DNA from: Streptomyces sp. CB02056
Lineage (GTDB): Bacteria > Actinomycetota > Actinomycetes > Streptomycetales > Streptomycetaceae
Reading direction: 5' to 3'
NCBI RefSeq assembly: GCF_001905545.1
Contig: NZ_LIPD01000018.1
Span: forward strand, 1 to 64,000
DNA length: 64,000 bases
Shown: positions 42,950 to 53,172 of the stretch, one piece after another
Position numbering within the stretch: the first letter of the stretch is position 1
Layout: every line of letters begins with the position of its first letter
Made by a program: the position numbers and the translations under genes
The notes under the pieces: generated by a model
What the model saw: only the letters and a program-made list of their open reading frames with translations
Told to the model about the DNA's origin: nothing
Databases searched by the model: none

Positions 42950-43642
42950 CTACTGCTGCGTCCCGGTGATTCCGTGTCGGAAGGCGTAGGCGACCGCCTG
43001 AGCCCGGTCCCGTACCGCGGTCTTGGCGAACAGATTGTTGATGTGGGTCTTCACGGTGGCCTGGCTGACGAACAGCCGTTGGGCGATCTCCGCGTTGGAC
43101 AGCCCCTGGGCGATCAGCGCCAGCACCTCGGCCTCCCGGACGGTCAGCCCGTCGGGCAGCTCCCCCGGGCGGCCGACCGGCGGCCCGGCGGCCGGCCCGG
43201 AGCCGCCGGGCTGCTCCGAAAGCCTTTCCAGCAACCGGAGTTGGATCTGCGGGGAGAGTCCGGCGGCGCCCGAGCGGACGTCCGCGATGGCCCGGGCGAT
43301 CTCCTCACCGCCGGCGTCCTTGGTGAGGTAGCCGCGCGCCCCGGCCTGGAGCGCCGGGAACAGCGATTCGTCGTCGGCGTAGGTGGTGAGCACCACCACC
43401 TCGGTCTCCGGGTGCGCCGTGCGGATCCGCCTCGTCGCCTCGACGCCGTCGCAGCGCGGCATCCGCAGATCCATCAGCACCACGTCCGGGTGATGGCGCT
43501 CCACCAGGGCGACGGCCTCCTCCCCGTCCCCCGCCGCACCGACCACCTCGATACCGGGCAGCAGCCCCAGCAGCATCACGATGCCCTCGCGCACCACCGT
43601 CTGATCGTCCGCGACCAGCACCCTGATCGCCGGTTCCGTCAT
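42950..43642 (-). CDS. NarL-family response regulator
   Basis: A 230-residue regulator with a receiver (acidic pair at 12-13, phospho-acceptor Asp58 in VVLMDLRMP, TTYAD, TKDAG) and a LuxR-type helix-turn-helix (LTVREAEVLALIAQGLSNAE, then IAQRLFVSQATVKTHINNLF). A Gly/Pro-rich linker of about 25 residues joins them. It overlaps its kinase gene by four bases. Targets are unknown; the CcdC-like gene upstream of the kinase may be one. The start is ATG 43640-43642. Confidence 0.93.
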   Translation of the reverse strand: MTEPAIRVLVADDQTVVREGIVMLLGLLPGIEVVGAAGDGEEAVALVERHHPDVVLMDLRMPRCDGVEATRRIRTAHPETEVVVLTTYADDESLFPALQAGARGYLTKDAGGEEIARAIADVRSGAAGLSPQIQLRLLERLSEQPGGSGPAAGPPVGRPGELPDGLTVREAEVLALIAQGLSNAEIAQRLFVSQATVKTHINNLFAKTAVRDRAQAVAYAFRHGITGTQQ

Positions 43643-44835
43643 GCCGGCACCCGCAGCAGCACGCGCCACCCTCCGTCCTCCGGGCCCGCCAGCAGCGTGC
43701 CGCCGAGCAGTTCCGCGCGTTCGCGCATCCCCAGCAGACCGTACCCGCTGCCGCTGGCCGCCAGCTCCCCCGACGCCGGCTCGGCCGCGGACGGGCCGCG
43801 CGGCGGCCGGGTGTTGCGCACCTCCAGCTCCACCACGCCGTCCAGGTAGCGCAGTTCGACGGCGCAGCGGGCGCCGGACGCGTGCTTGCGGACGTTGGTC
43901 ACCGCCTCCTGCGCGGTGCGCCGCACCGCGAGGGCGGCCTCGGCGGCGAGCGGCCGGGGCGTGCCAGTGACGGTGAGGGCGGCCCGCTCCCGTCCGGTCA
44001 GCTCCACCAGGAACTCCCCGACCGGGGTGAACTCCCCGCGCAGCGCGGACAGTGCCTGCCGGGTCTCGGCCAGCCCGTCCTGCGCCATCCGCCGGGCGGC
44101 GACGACCCGTTCGCGGACCTGCTCGCGGTCCGTCCCGGCGTCCAGCATCAGCCGCGCCGCCTCCAGGTGGACGAGCTGCGCGGAGAGGCTGTGGGCGAGC
44201 ACGTCGTGGATCTCCCGGGCGATCCTGGCCCGTTCGGCGAGCGCCGCGCTCTCCGCCTCGGCGGCCCGGGCGGCCCGCTCCTGGGCGAGCAGCAGGCGGG
44301 CGGTGCCGCGGGCCTCGATGTCCAGCCGCAGCAGGAAGCCGACCAGGACGGACCCTCCGATGGTGGCGGCGATGCTGAGCCAGCTCGCCGGGGAGGCCGC
44401 CGTGTACGAGCCCAGCGCGACCGCCGCGGCGCACAGCGCGGGCGCGGGCGGCAACCGGATCAGGGCCGTCACGGCCAGCCCGATCCAGAGGAAATCGGCC
44501 AGCGTGTAGGCCAGCCCCTGGTTGGCGAGCCAGCCCGCGCCGACCAGGCCTGCGGCCAGCAGGTACGAGGCCGCCGGGCGCTGCTCCCGGGAGGCCCGCA
44601 GGTACCCCGCGCTGAGAGCGAAGGCCGCGGCCAGCCCGGCCGCCGCGGCGGCCGCGGCCCAGCCGGTGTACCGGCCCCCGGAGAAGGTCCCCCAGCCGAC
44701 GACGACCACCAGGACGGTCCGGCCGAACACGGTGAGGACCCGCCGCGGCTGGCTCTCGTCCTCCCGGCCGATCCCTTCCCGGGACGGCCAGCGGGTCCAG
44801 TACCACCCGGCCACGGGGGCCTCCTCGATGCTCAC
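43639..44835 (-). CDS. NarL-type sensor histidine kinase (HisKA_3)
   Basis: A 398-residue kinase. Its N-terminal half has about four to five membrane segments (VLTVFGRTVLVVVVGWGTF, AAAAAAAGLAAAFALSAGYL, AAGLVGAGWLANQGLAYTLA and others) and no extracytoplasmic domain, so it probably senses a membrane signal. The dimerisation box ARIAREIHDVLAHSLSAQLV carries the phospho-His. The HATPase has EAVTNVRKHASGARCAV and GYGLLGMRERAELLGG. It starts at ATG 44833-44835, nine bases after the stop of the CcdC-like gene. Its stop overlaps the regulator start. Confidence 0.92.
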   Translation of the reverse strand: MSIEEAPVAGWYWTRWPSREGIGREDESQPRRVLTVFGRTVLVVVVGWGTFSGGRYTGWAAAAAAAGLAAAFALSAGYLRASREQRPAASYLLAAGLVGAGWLANQGLAYTLADFLWIGLAVTALIRLPPAPALCAAAVALGSYTAASPASWLSIAATIGGSVLVGFLLRLDIEARGTARLLLAQERAARAAEAESAALAERARIAREIHDVLAHSLSAQLVHLEAARLMLDAGTDREQVRERVVAARRMAQDGLAETRQALSALRGEFTPVGEFLVELTGRERAALTVTGTPRPLAAEAALAVRRTAQEAVTNVRKHASGARCAVELRYLDGVVELEVRNTRPPRGPSAAEPASGELAASGSGYGLLGMRERAELLGGTLLAGPEDGGWRVLLRVPA

Positions 44836-44844
44836 GGCGGCGGG

Positions 44845-45330
44845 TCAGCGCAGTCCGGCGGCGGTCCGCGCGGGCTCCAGCGTGCGGGCCCTCCAGTTCA
44901 CCACGACGGAGCGGACCAGCAGCAGGACCGCCATGCCCAGCAGCAGCGTGCTGCCCGCCTGGTGGACGTGCAGGGCCGAGCCGACCGCGTACAGGCCGAT
45001 CCGGATGGCGATCATCCCGCACCAGGCGGCCACGGTGGCCTTGGTGCCCTTGACCAGGACGCCGCCGTCGGGGGCCCGCCAGATCCGTACGGTCCAGCCC
45101 CAGACCGTGCCCATCGCGAGCACGGCGACGAGGCCGGCGACCAGCAGCGTGGCGGAGACCGCGGTGTGCTGGTGGTCGACGAGCTGCGGGTCGCGCAGCG
45201 CGAGCGCGCCCAGGACCAGCGGCAGCAGCCAGAACCGGCGCTCGGTGTCCAGCCGCTGGACGCGCATCTGGCGCTGGACCACCAGGACCACCACCGCGAT
45301 GACCACGAGGATGTTGGCGATGGAACTCAT
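44845..45330 (-). CDS. CcdC/DUF1453-like membrane protein
   Basis: A 161-residue integral membrane protein with four to five hydrophobic segments (IANILVVIAVVVLVVQRQM; LLPLVLGALAL; AVSATLLVAGLVAVLAMGTV; GMIAIRIGLYAVG; LLLGMAVLLLVRSVVVNWRA). The motif RRFWLLPLVLG after an amphipathic segment is typical of CcdC/DUF1453 proteins, whose function is uncertain. The start is ATG 45328-45330. It is followed closely by the NarL-type kinase and regulator genes, so the three form a likely operon. Confidence 0.8.
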   Translation of the reverse strand: MSSIANILVVIAVVVLVVQRQMRVQRLDTERRFWLLPLVLGALALRDPQLVDHQHTAVSATLLVAGLVAVLAMGTVWGWTVRIWRAPDGGVLVKGTKATVAAWCGMIAIRIGLYAVGSALHVHQAGSTLLLGMAVLLLVRSVVVNWRARTLEPARTAAGLR

Positions 45331-45437
45331 CGGATTCTCCGTCCCGAGGAGAGGCTTCTTGCTGACCTCTCCGACGCTACGGATCCGCCGCTTCCCGCTG
45401 ATCGGAGCCGGGGTGGAGCACGGGTGGAACCGGCGGC

Positions 45438-45473
45438 GCGAGGGCCCTCCACCCGTGGGTGGAGGGCCCTCGC
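45438..45473 (-). terminator. Terminator after parE
   Basis: A perfect 17-bp inverted repeat (45438-45454 and 45457-45473) with a 2-base loop lies 12 bases after the parE stop. Confidence 0.88.
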
Positions 45474-45485
45474 GTCCGGCCGGGA

Positions 45486-47597
45486 TCAGGCGTCGATGCG
45501 GGAGCGGTCCAGGGTGGCCGCCGAATCCACGATGAACTCCTTGCGCGGGGCGACGTCGTTGCCCATCAGCAGGTCGAAGATCCGCTCGGCCTGCTCCAGG
45601 TCGCCCAGGTTGATCCGGCGCAGCGTGCGGTGGCGCGGGTCCATGGTGGTCTCGGCCAGCTGGTCGGCGTCCATCTCGCCGAGGCCCTTGTAGCGCTGCA
45701 CCGGCTCCTTCCAGCGCTGGTTCTTGCGCTGGAACTCCAGCAGCGTGGAGCGCAGTTCGGCGTCGGAGTAGGTGTAGTGGTACTTCTCCTGGCCGCGCTT
45801 GGGGCTGGTGAGCTCGATCCGGTGCAGCGGCGGCACGGCGGCGAAGACCCGGCCCTGCTCGACCATCGGCCGCATGTAGCGGTGGAACAGGGTGAGCAGC
45901 AGGGTGCGGATGTGCGAGCCGTCGACGTCGGCGTCGGCCATGAAGATGACCCGGCCGTAGCGGGCCTGGTCGATGTCGAAGGTGCGGCCGGAGCCGGCCC
46001 CTATCACCTGGATGATCGCGGCGCACTCGGCGTTCTTGAGCATGTCGCTCACGGACGCCTTCTGCACGTTGAGGATCTTGCCGCGGATCGGCAGCAGCGC
46101 CTGGAACTCGGAGTTGCGGGCGAGCTTGGCGGTGCCGAGCGCGGAGTCCCCCTCGACGATGAACAGTTCGCTGCGGTCGACGTCGTCGCTGCGGCAGTCG
46201 GCCAGCTTGGCGGGCAGCGAGCTGGTCTCCAGCGCGGTCTTGCGGCGCTGGGCCTCCTTGTGCTGCCGGGCGGCGACCCGGGTGCGGGCGGCCGCGACGA
46301 CCTTGTCCAGCACGGCCCGGGCCTGGAGCTTCTGGTCCTTCTTGGCCGAGGTGAGGAAGGCCTTGAGCTCCTTGGCGACGACGGCGGCGACGATCCGGTT
46401 GGCCGCCGAGGTGCCGAGCACCTCCTTGGTCTGGCCCTCGAACTGCGGCTCGGCGAGCCGGACGGTGACGACGGCGGTGAGGCCCTCGGTGGCGTCGTCC
46501 TTGGTGATGTCGTCCTCGGCGACGCGCAGCAGCTTGCTCGCGCGCAGCGCCTCGTTGACCGTCTTGGCCAGCGAACGCTCGAAGCCGGTGATGTGGGTGC
46601 CGCCCTTGGGGGTGGCGATGATGTTGACGAAGGAGCGCAGGGTGGTGTCGTAGCCGGCGCCCCAGCGCAGCGCGATGTCCACGCCGAGGTGGCGGGTGAC
46701 CTCGGTGGGGGTCATGTGGCCGAGGTCGTCCAGGACCGGCACGGTCTCCTTGAAGGTGCCCTCGCCGCGCAGCCGCAGCACGTCGCAGACCGGCTTGTCG
46801 GGGGCCAGGAACTCGCAGAACTCGGCGATGCCGCCGTCGTAGCGGAAGACCGTCTCGTCGATCTGCTCGCTCTCGGTGAGCCGCTCGTCACGCACCACGA
46901 TGGTCAGGCCGGGGACCAGGAAGGCGGTCTGCCGGGCGCGGCTGTGCAGCGTCTCCAGGGAGAGCTTGGCGTCCTTGAGGAAGATCTGCCGGTCGGCCCA
47001 GTAGCGGATCCGGGTGCCGGTGCGGGTCTTCGGCACCTTGCGGGTCCTGGTCAGGCCGTTGCCGGCCTCGAAGGGCGCGTCCGGGCTGGTCTCGGTGAAG
47101 ATGCCGGGGGTGCCGCGGCGGAAGCTGATCGCGTGGGTGTGCCCGCTGCGGTCGACCTCGACGTCGAGGCGGGCGGAGAGCGCGTTGACGACCGAGGCGC
47201 CGACGCCGTGCAGGCCGCCGGAGGCCGCGTAGGAGCCGCCGCCGAACTTGCCGCCGGCGTGCAGCTTGGTCATCACGACCTCGACGCCGGACAGCCCGGT
47301 CTTGGGCTCGACGTCGACCGGGATGCCGCGCCCGTTGTCCCGGACCTCGACCGAGGAGTCAGGGTGCAGCACGACGTCGATGCGGTCGCAGTAGCCGCCG
47401 AGCGCCTCGTCGACGGAGTTGTCGATGATCTCCCAGAGGCAGTGCATCAGACCGCGGCTGTCGGTCGAGCCGATGTACATGCCGGGGCGCTTGCGGACCG
47501 CCTCCAGGCCCTCCAGGACGAGCAGGTGCCGCGCGGTGTAGTTGGAACCGTCGTCGCCGGCCAGCAGCGCGGACGGCACGGTCGTTTCGGCACTCAC
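45486..47597 (-). CDS. parE: DNA topoisomerase IV subunit B
   Basis: A 703-residue ATPase subunit of topoisomerase IV, partner of ParC. The GHKL ATP site is seen in IIDNSVDEALGGY, EVRDNGRGIPVDVE and GGLHGVGASVVNALS; the transducer Lys loop follows. The TOPRIM domain has FIVEGDSALGTAKLAR and MADADVDGSHIRTLLLT, and the C-terminus PVQRYKGLGEMDADQLAETT. The FF/GS patterns favour ParE over GyrB, and the absence of gyrA next door and presence of parC in the window agree. The start is GTG 47595-47597, with GAGGAG eight bases upstream. Confidence 0.92.
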   Translation of the reverse strand: MSAETTVPSALLAGDDGSNYTARHLLVLEGLEAVRKRPGMYIGSTDSRGLMHCLWEIIDNSVDEALGGYCDRIDVVLHPDSSVEVRDNGRGIPVDVEPKTGLSGVEVVMTKLHAGGKFGGGSYAASGGLHGVGASVVNALSARLDVEVDRSGHTHAISFRRGTPGIFTETSPDAPFEAGNGLTRTRKVPKTRTGTRIRYWADRQIFLKDAKLSLETLHSRARQTAFLVPGLTIVVRDERLTESEQIDETVFRYDGGIAEFCEFLAPDKPVCDVLRLRGEGTFKETVPVLDDLGHMTPTEVTRHLGVDIALRWGAGYDTTLRSFVNIIATPKGGTHITGFERSLAKTVNEALRASKLLRVAEDDITKDDATEGLTAVVTVRLAEPQFEGQTKEVLGTSAANRIVAAVVAKELKAFLTSAKKDQKLQARAVLDKVVAAARTRVAARQHKEAQRRKTALETSSLPAKLADCRSDDVDRSELFIVEGDSALGTAKLARNSEFQALLPIRGKILNVQKASVSDMLKNAECAAIIQVIGAGSGRTFDIDQARYGRVIFMADADVDGSHIRTLLLTLFHRYMRPMVEQGRVFAAVPPLHRIELTSPKRGQEKYHYTYSDAELRSTLLEFQRKNQRWKEPVQRYKGLGEMDADQLAETTMDPRHRTLRRINLGDLEQAERIFDLLMGNDVAPRKEFIVDSAATLDRSRIDA

Positions 47598-48135
47598 GCG
47601 GCACTCTCCTCGGTGAAGATCTGTCTCATCGGTCACATCCGGACGCATCCGGACCAAACGCCAGTGCAGCACGCCGCACCGACACCCGTCGCCCTGCGTG
47701 CCCGAACCCGTGCGCCGGGTGCACAGCACGACGGACCGGCCCCGCGCAGCTTGTACGCGCTGCGCGAACAAGCACCGCACCCGGGTGTGGGCCCCGGGGG
47801 CGCCATCTCCTCCCGGTACCACCGGTCCTGGCGGATCGTGGGGCCCGGCGCAGGCTCCGGAACTGCCGTTATGCAGGCTACCGGGGCCCGGGACGGGGCT
47901 TATGCTCCAACCCGGCAGAGGATTATGCTACGCGGACCTCGCACCCGATCCCGATCGGGCGTTCGAGCGAAGGGCGGATCCCGGAATCCGGCACGCATGA
48001 ACCACCGGCGCCCGGGGCACGTCCTCATCAACACAGCAGAATCCTCAGAGAAGAAAAGCCACGAGCGGGAACGTTTTCGGCCTGGTTGGATGTTGACCCT
48101 GGTACGACAGCTCGTCGAGCTAGAGAAGAGGCGAC
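47598..48135. other. Divergent promoter region parE / DUF7455
   Basis: No gene is supported in these 538 bases. TTATGC occurs three times, at 47869-47874, 47900-47905 and 47923-47928. On the plus strand the last two give TATGCT (TAnnnT, -10-like) 23 bases apart; on the minus strand the third gives CATAAT, a good -10. TTGACC at about 48093 may belong to the DUF7455 promoter. Confidence 0.45.
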
Positions 48136-48369
48136 GTGACTACTGTTCTGACCCCTGCGAGCCCGCTCACCGCGGCTGACCGCTGCGACCGCTGCGGCGC
48201 CCAGGCCTACCTGCGCGTCGTACTCGCCAGCGGCGGAGAGCTGCTCTTCTGCGCCCACCACGGCCGGAAGTTCGAGCCCGAGCTCAAGAAGATCGCCGTG
48301 GAGATACAGGACGAGAGCGGCCGTCTCACCACCGCGACCACCGTGACGGCCACCGACGACGAGCGCTGA
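48136..48369 (+). CDS. DUF7455 small zinc-binding-type protein
   Basis: A 77-residue protein of the actinobacterial DUF7455 family, function unknown. CDRCGAQAYLRVVLASGGEL followed by FCAHHGRKFEPEL gives CxxC plus CxHH, an apparent four-ligand zinc site similar to a short zinc ribbon. The C-terminus is Thr-rich. The start is GTG 48136, preceded by AAGAGG. In Streptomyces this gene is regularly found between hrdB and parE, which supports the call. A hairpin terminator follows at 48435-48476. Confidence 0.85.
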   Translation: MTTVLTPASPLTAADRCDRCGAQAYLRVVLASGGELLFCAHHGRKFEPELKKIAVEIQDESGRLTTATTVTATDDER

Positions 48370-48680
48370 TACAGGGCGCCACCAACAGCAGCCGGCCTCG
48401 AGCTGTGTCCGGTCGCGCACCACGCGCGACCGGTGAGCCGGGCGACGGACCCCTTCGGGGGCCGGTCGCCCGGCTCTGCTGTACCCCGGGCCGCCCTCCT
48501 GACCCCCGCCGTTGCCCCGGGCCGTGGCCCCGGCGGCGTCCGACGCGGCGTCAGAACCCGGTGCCGGCACGTGACCGGCCGCTCACCCGCCGCGACGTCC
48601 GCGGCACCGGAGGCGCCTCGCCCGCGGCTGCCCCGGACGTTCGCGGGCGTTCACCGGTGGTCGCGGGTGGTCGCGGGTGG
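48370..48680. other. Spacer DUF7455 / serine protease with terminator
   Basis: The spacer lies between convergent genes. A hairpin at 48435-48476 (12 perfect base pairs, then an imperfect extension, TTCG loop) should terminate the DUF7455 transcript. A short repeat GTGGTCGCGG occurs near 48655-48680. No gene is seen. Confidence 0.6.
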
Positions 48681-49586
48681 TCACAGCACCGAGCGCACCG
48701 CGTCCGCGACCGAGGACACCCTGGTGTAGACGCCCGGGTGGGCCGCCTCGGCGCAGCCCGTCCCCCAGGAGACCAGGCCCACCAGCCGGCCGTCGACGAT
48801 CATCGGGCCGCCGCTGTCGCCCTGGCAGGCGTCCTTGCCGCCCCTCTCCTCGCCCGCGCAGACCATGCCCCGGGCGTCGAACCTCCCATCCTGCCCGCCC
48901 GGATAGGCCTGCGCACAGACCTGGTCCGGCACGACCGGCACGGACACCCCGCGCAGCACGGGCGAGTAGTCGCCCCGCCCCGTGGTGTCACCCCAGCCGT
49001 ACACCTGGGTCGTGGTCCCGGCCGCGTACGGTTCGGTCTCGCCCTGGCCGACCAGCTCGACCACCGGCAGGGCGCCCTGGGACTCGGCGAGGGTGAGCAC
49101 CGCGACGTCGTTCATGTTGGCGGCGAAGGAGTAGTCGGGGTGGATCCAGACCGACCGCACCGCCACCTCCCGGCCGGACGTGCCGCGCATGTCGTCCCGG
49201 CCGACGATCACCTTCAGGCCCGGCCGGTCCACCCGACCCCTGGCCTCGTCGTAGAAGCAGTGCGCGGCCGTCACCACCTTGGTCGGGGTGACCAGCGCAC
49301 CCCCGCAGAACTGGCCGGAACGGCCGCTGCCGAACTGCTGGCGGCTGGACAGCGCCACGATCCACGGGTGGTCCGCGGTGCTCACCGCGCTGCCGCCGAC
49401 CACCCGGCGCTGCGCCTCGGCCGGCGCCGCGGTACCGAGGGCGACCAGCGGGACGGGAACGGCGGCGAGCAGCGCCAGCACGGCGGCCCTGCGGCGGCGG
49501 CCCGCCCGGTCGGCGGCCGGGTCGGCGGGGTCCGCCGGGAACGGGGCGGGCGTCGGCAGGTCTGTGCGGTCCGGCTCGGTCGGCAC
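48681..49586 (-). CDS. Secreted trypsin-like serine protease
   Basis: A 301-residue S1 family protease. The N-terminal signal region has a Pro-rich start, RRRR, then AVLALLAAVPVPLVALGTAA and a cleavage site near APAEAQ. RRVVGGSAV gives the mature IVGG-like start. The catalytic triad is in VVTAAHCFYD (His), MNDVAVLTLA (Asp) and CQGDSGGPM (Ser). The S1 pocket Asp six residues before the Ser (KDACQGDSGG) indicates trypsin-like Arg/Lys specificity. Three disulfide pairs are suggested by the Cys pattern. The start is GTG 49584-49586 with CTGGAG upstream. Confidence 0.94.
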   Translation of the reverse strand: MPTEPDRTDLPTPAPFPADPADPAADRAGRRRRAAVLALLAAVPVPLVALGTAAPAEAQRRVVGGSAVSTADHPWIVALSSRQQFGSGRSGQFCGGALVTPTKVVTAAHCFYDEARGRVDRPGLKVIVGRDDMRGTSGREVAVRSVWIHPDYSFAANMNDVAVLTLAESQGALPVVELVGQGETEPYAAGTTTQVYGWGDTTGRGDYSPVLRGVSVPVVPDQVCAQAYPGGQDGRFDARGMVCAGEERGGKDACQGDSGGPMIVDGRLVGLVSWGTGCAEAAHPGVYTRVSSVADAVRSVL

Positions 49587-49727
49587 CGTGACTCCAGGAG
49601 GCTCGGAAGCGGGCAACCGGCACAGCGTAGGTGACCGGCTACACGGCGCGACCGCTTCCCGCCGCGCCGCCACCCGGACGAGGGACAACCACCACCCGTA
49701 CGCTGACGCGCCCGGGCCCGGACAGCC

Positions 49728-49763
49728 GCGAAGGCCCGGAGCCGTGCGGCTCCGGGCCTTCGC
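49728..49763 (-). terminator. Terminator after hrdB
   Basis: A perfect 16-bp inverted repeat (49728-49743 and 49748-49763, 4-base loop) lies 19 bases past the hrdB stop. Confidence 0.88.
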
Positions 49764-49782
49764 GTGGAACGACTGCCGTCGA

Positions 49783-51429
<1,647 letters not shown>

Positions 51430-51633
51430 GAACAACCTCTCGGACGATGAGTGGATCTCGAACCCGTACCGGCCGCCCGAGCGGGCGGGGAAGGAGATCG
51501 CGCGTCGGACGCGCGGTGTCGATTCCGACCGACTCGGGCTTGAGGACTGGGTTTGCAGGACGGCAGCAGCGCCGCGGACCAACACAGCATTCTGACATGT
51601 TGGAGTATTCCGGAGCTGCTTCCGCTCAGGACA

Positions 51634-51659
51634 CATCGCTGCTACTCGTCAAGTGTTAC
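51634..51659 (-). promoter_or_regulatory. Sigma-ShbA-type hrdB promoter
   Basis: On the minus strand GTAAC (51655-51659), exactly 16 bases, then CGATG (51634-51638) matches the sigma-ShbA promoter pattern GTAAC-N16-CGATGA reported for hrdB in S. griseus, except for the last base. It lies about 200 bases upstream of hrdB. Confidence 0.72.
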
Positions 51660-51785
51660 GCATGGCCTTCGTGTCGCGGGTCACACCGACCCGGCGCCCG
51701 CAACTCGGGGCCGCTTCCATCATCGCGCACTCGCGAGGTGAACTGTTGTCATGGACAAGCCGCGAAATGGGCTCACCTTTCGCCG

Positions 51786-51932
51786 GCCTGCTCTCCCGGG
51801 CCCGGCGACCCCTCCCGGGCGCGGCCGGCTCGCCCGGCTTCTCCCCGGCTCCCCGGCTCCCCCGGCTCCGGCTTCCCCCGGCTTCCCCGTCCTTCTCCCG
51901 CCCCCGGCGTTCCCCACGTTCTCCCGGCTCCG
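51786..51932. repeat. C/T-rich degenerate repeat
   Basis: A polypyrimidine-rich stretch is built from units near CCCCGGCTT/CCCCGGCTC, densest at 51823-51890. The plus strand is C-rich and the minus strand G-rich. It encodes nothing convincing and probably arose by slippage. Confidence 0.55.
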
Positions 51933-52050
51933 GTCGACCCGAGGGTGACGGCATGCGGAGGCCCCCCGGCTGCGCCGCACGATGCGACCGGAGGGCCCTG
52001 GCGGAGCGGACCGCCGCCAGCCGGCGCCTCCGCTCGTGGAAACAGCCCGT

Positions 52051-52929
52051 TCAGTGCTCCCTGGGCGCGGGGACGGACGGCTCGACCTCGGGATGGACGG
52101 TGAGCAGCGCCCGCATCGCGACCTCGCCCGCGGTGCCGTCGCCGGCGCCCAGCGCGTCCACCAGCCGGGCGTGCAGGCCGACCGAGGACTCGGAGGGCCG
52201 CTCGCAGGAGATCGCCGGGCCGCCCGAGACCTGCAGCGCGCAGGCGACGATCCCGGACAGGTGCTCCAGCATCCGGTTGCCGGCCATCTGGAGGATCAGG
52301 CCGTGCAGCTCGGCGTCGGCCCGGGTGTACGTGGAGAGGTCGGCCTGGGAGGCGGCGTGGCCCATGATCTCGACCAGCTCGGCCAGGCGCTGCTGGACGT
52401 CCTCCCGGCCGTGGCCGGCGGCGAGCCGGGCGGCCAGCGGCTCGATCGCCCAGCGGAGCTCGAACAGCTCCCGGCGCTGCTCGTCCCGCTGCGGACCGAA
52501 GGCGCGCCACTCGATGATGTCCGGGTCCAGCAGGTTCCAGTCGCCGACCGGACGGACCCGGGTGCCGACGTTCGGCCGGGCGCTGACCAGGCCCTTGGCC
52601 TCCAGCACGCGCAGCGACTCGCGGACGACGGTCCGGGAGACCTCGAACCGCTGGCCGATCTCCTCGGGCACCAGCGGGCGGTCGGCACCGAGATCGCCGG
52701 AGACGATCATCTGGCCGAGCTGCTGGACCAGCTGGCCGTGCAGACCGCGGCCGCGGCTGCTGGTGGTCTTGCGGCCGACCCGGCCGATGTCGGACTCGGC
52801 GCCCTCCCAGCGGGGCGCCGGCGGGGTCGGCCGGTCGGCGTACGAGAAGCGATCCAGGTCGCCGGGACCGTGGATGGGCCCATCGGCGGAACGGGCGGGG
52901 GTCATGGTGGGGTGCGCAAGGGTACTCAC
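52051..52929 (-). CDS. FadR-type (GntR family, FCD domain) transcription regulator
   Basis: A 292-residue DNA-binding regulator. After a hydrophilic N-terminus (1-60), the winged helix contains QLVQQLGQMIVSGDLGADRP, EEIGQRFEVSRTVVRESLRV and LEAKGLVSARPNVGTRV. The C-terminal all-helical FCD domain (about 135-270) has the metal/ligand residues of the family: the Asp of ADAELHGLIL, then the His of SVGLHARLVDAL and the His of LTVHPEVE. The effector is unknown. GTG 52927-52929 is taken as start (MSTLAHPTMT), with AAAGGAGG only one base away; the alternative ATG 52903-52905 has no ribosome binding site. Confidence 0.9.
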   Translation of the reverse strand: MSTLAHPTMTPARSADGPIHGPGDLDRFSYADRPTPPAPRWEGAESDIGRVGRKTTSSRGRGLHGQLVQQLGQMIVSGDLGADRPLVPEEIGQRFEVSRTVVRESLRVLEAKGLVSARPNVGTRVRPVGDWNLLDPDIIEWRAFGPQRDEQRRELFELRWAIEPLAARLAAGHGREDVQQRLAELVEIMGHAASQADLSTYTRADAELHGLILQMAGNRMLEHLSGIVACALQVSGGPAISCERPSESSVGLHARLVDALGAGDGTAGEVAMRALLTVHPEVEPSVPAPREH

Positions 52930-53172
52930 GCCTCCTTTGTCGGCGATCCGCAGGCGTGGCTTGAGAATTCTCGTGAAAAGCACACGAAAGGGTGATCGAC
53001 CGTGACTGGATAATTGACTTCTTATCAGGAAGAACCGCGCATTACGGTCACTGCTGGTCGATCTTGGTAGCCACGGGCAGGGCCGCACCCCGGGGGCTTC
53101 CGCAGGACCGGACAGGGCCGCCCACGGGTGCGGCGCCGCGTGGGAGTCCCTGCGCGATGCGCAGCCACGGGC

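Larger units (their letters stand above)
51430..52050. other. hrdB upstream region
   Basis: These 620 bases without a gene hold the hrdB promoter (51634-51659, minus strand) with a leader of about 200 bases, and a C/T-rich repeat block at about 51786-51932. GGAAT on the minus strand at 51607-51611 recalls a sigma-R -35, but the matching GTT is not at the right distance. Confidence 0.6.

Noticed and set aside
51581-51611. Sigma-R-type second hrdB promoter (GGAAT ... GTT)
   Set aside because: GGAAT is present on the minus strand at 51607-51611, but at 18-19 bases distance the sequence is GCTG, not GTT.
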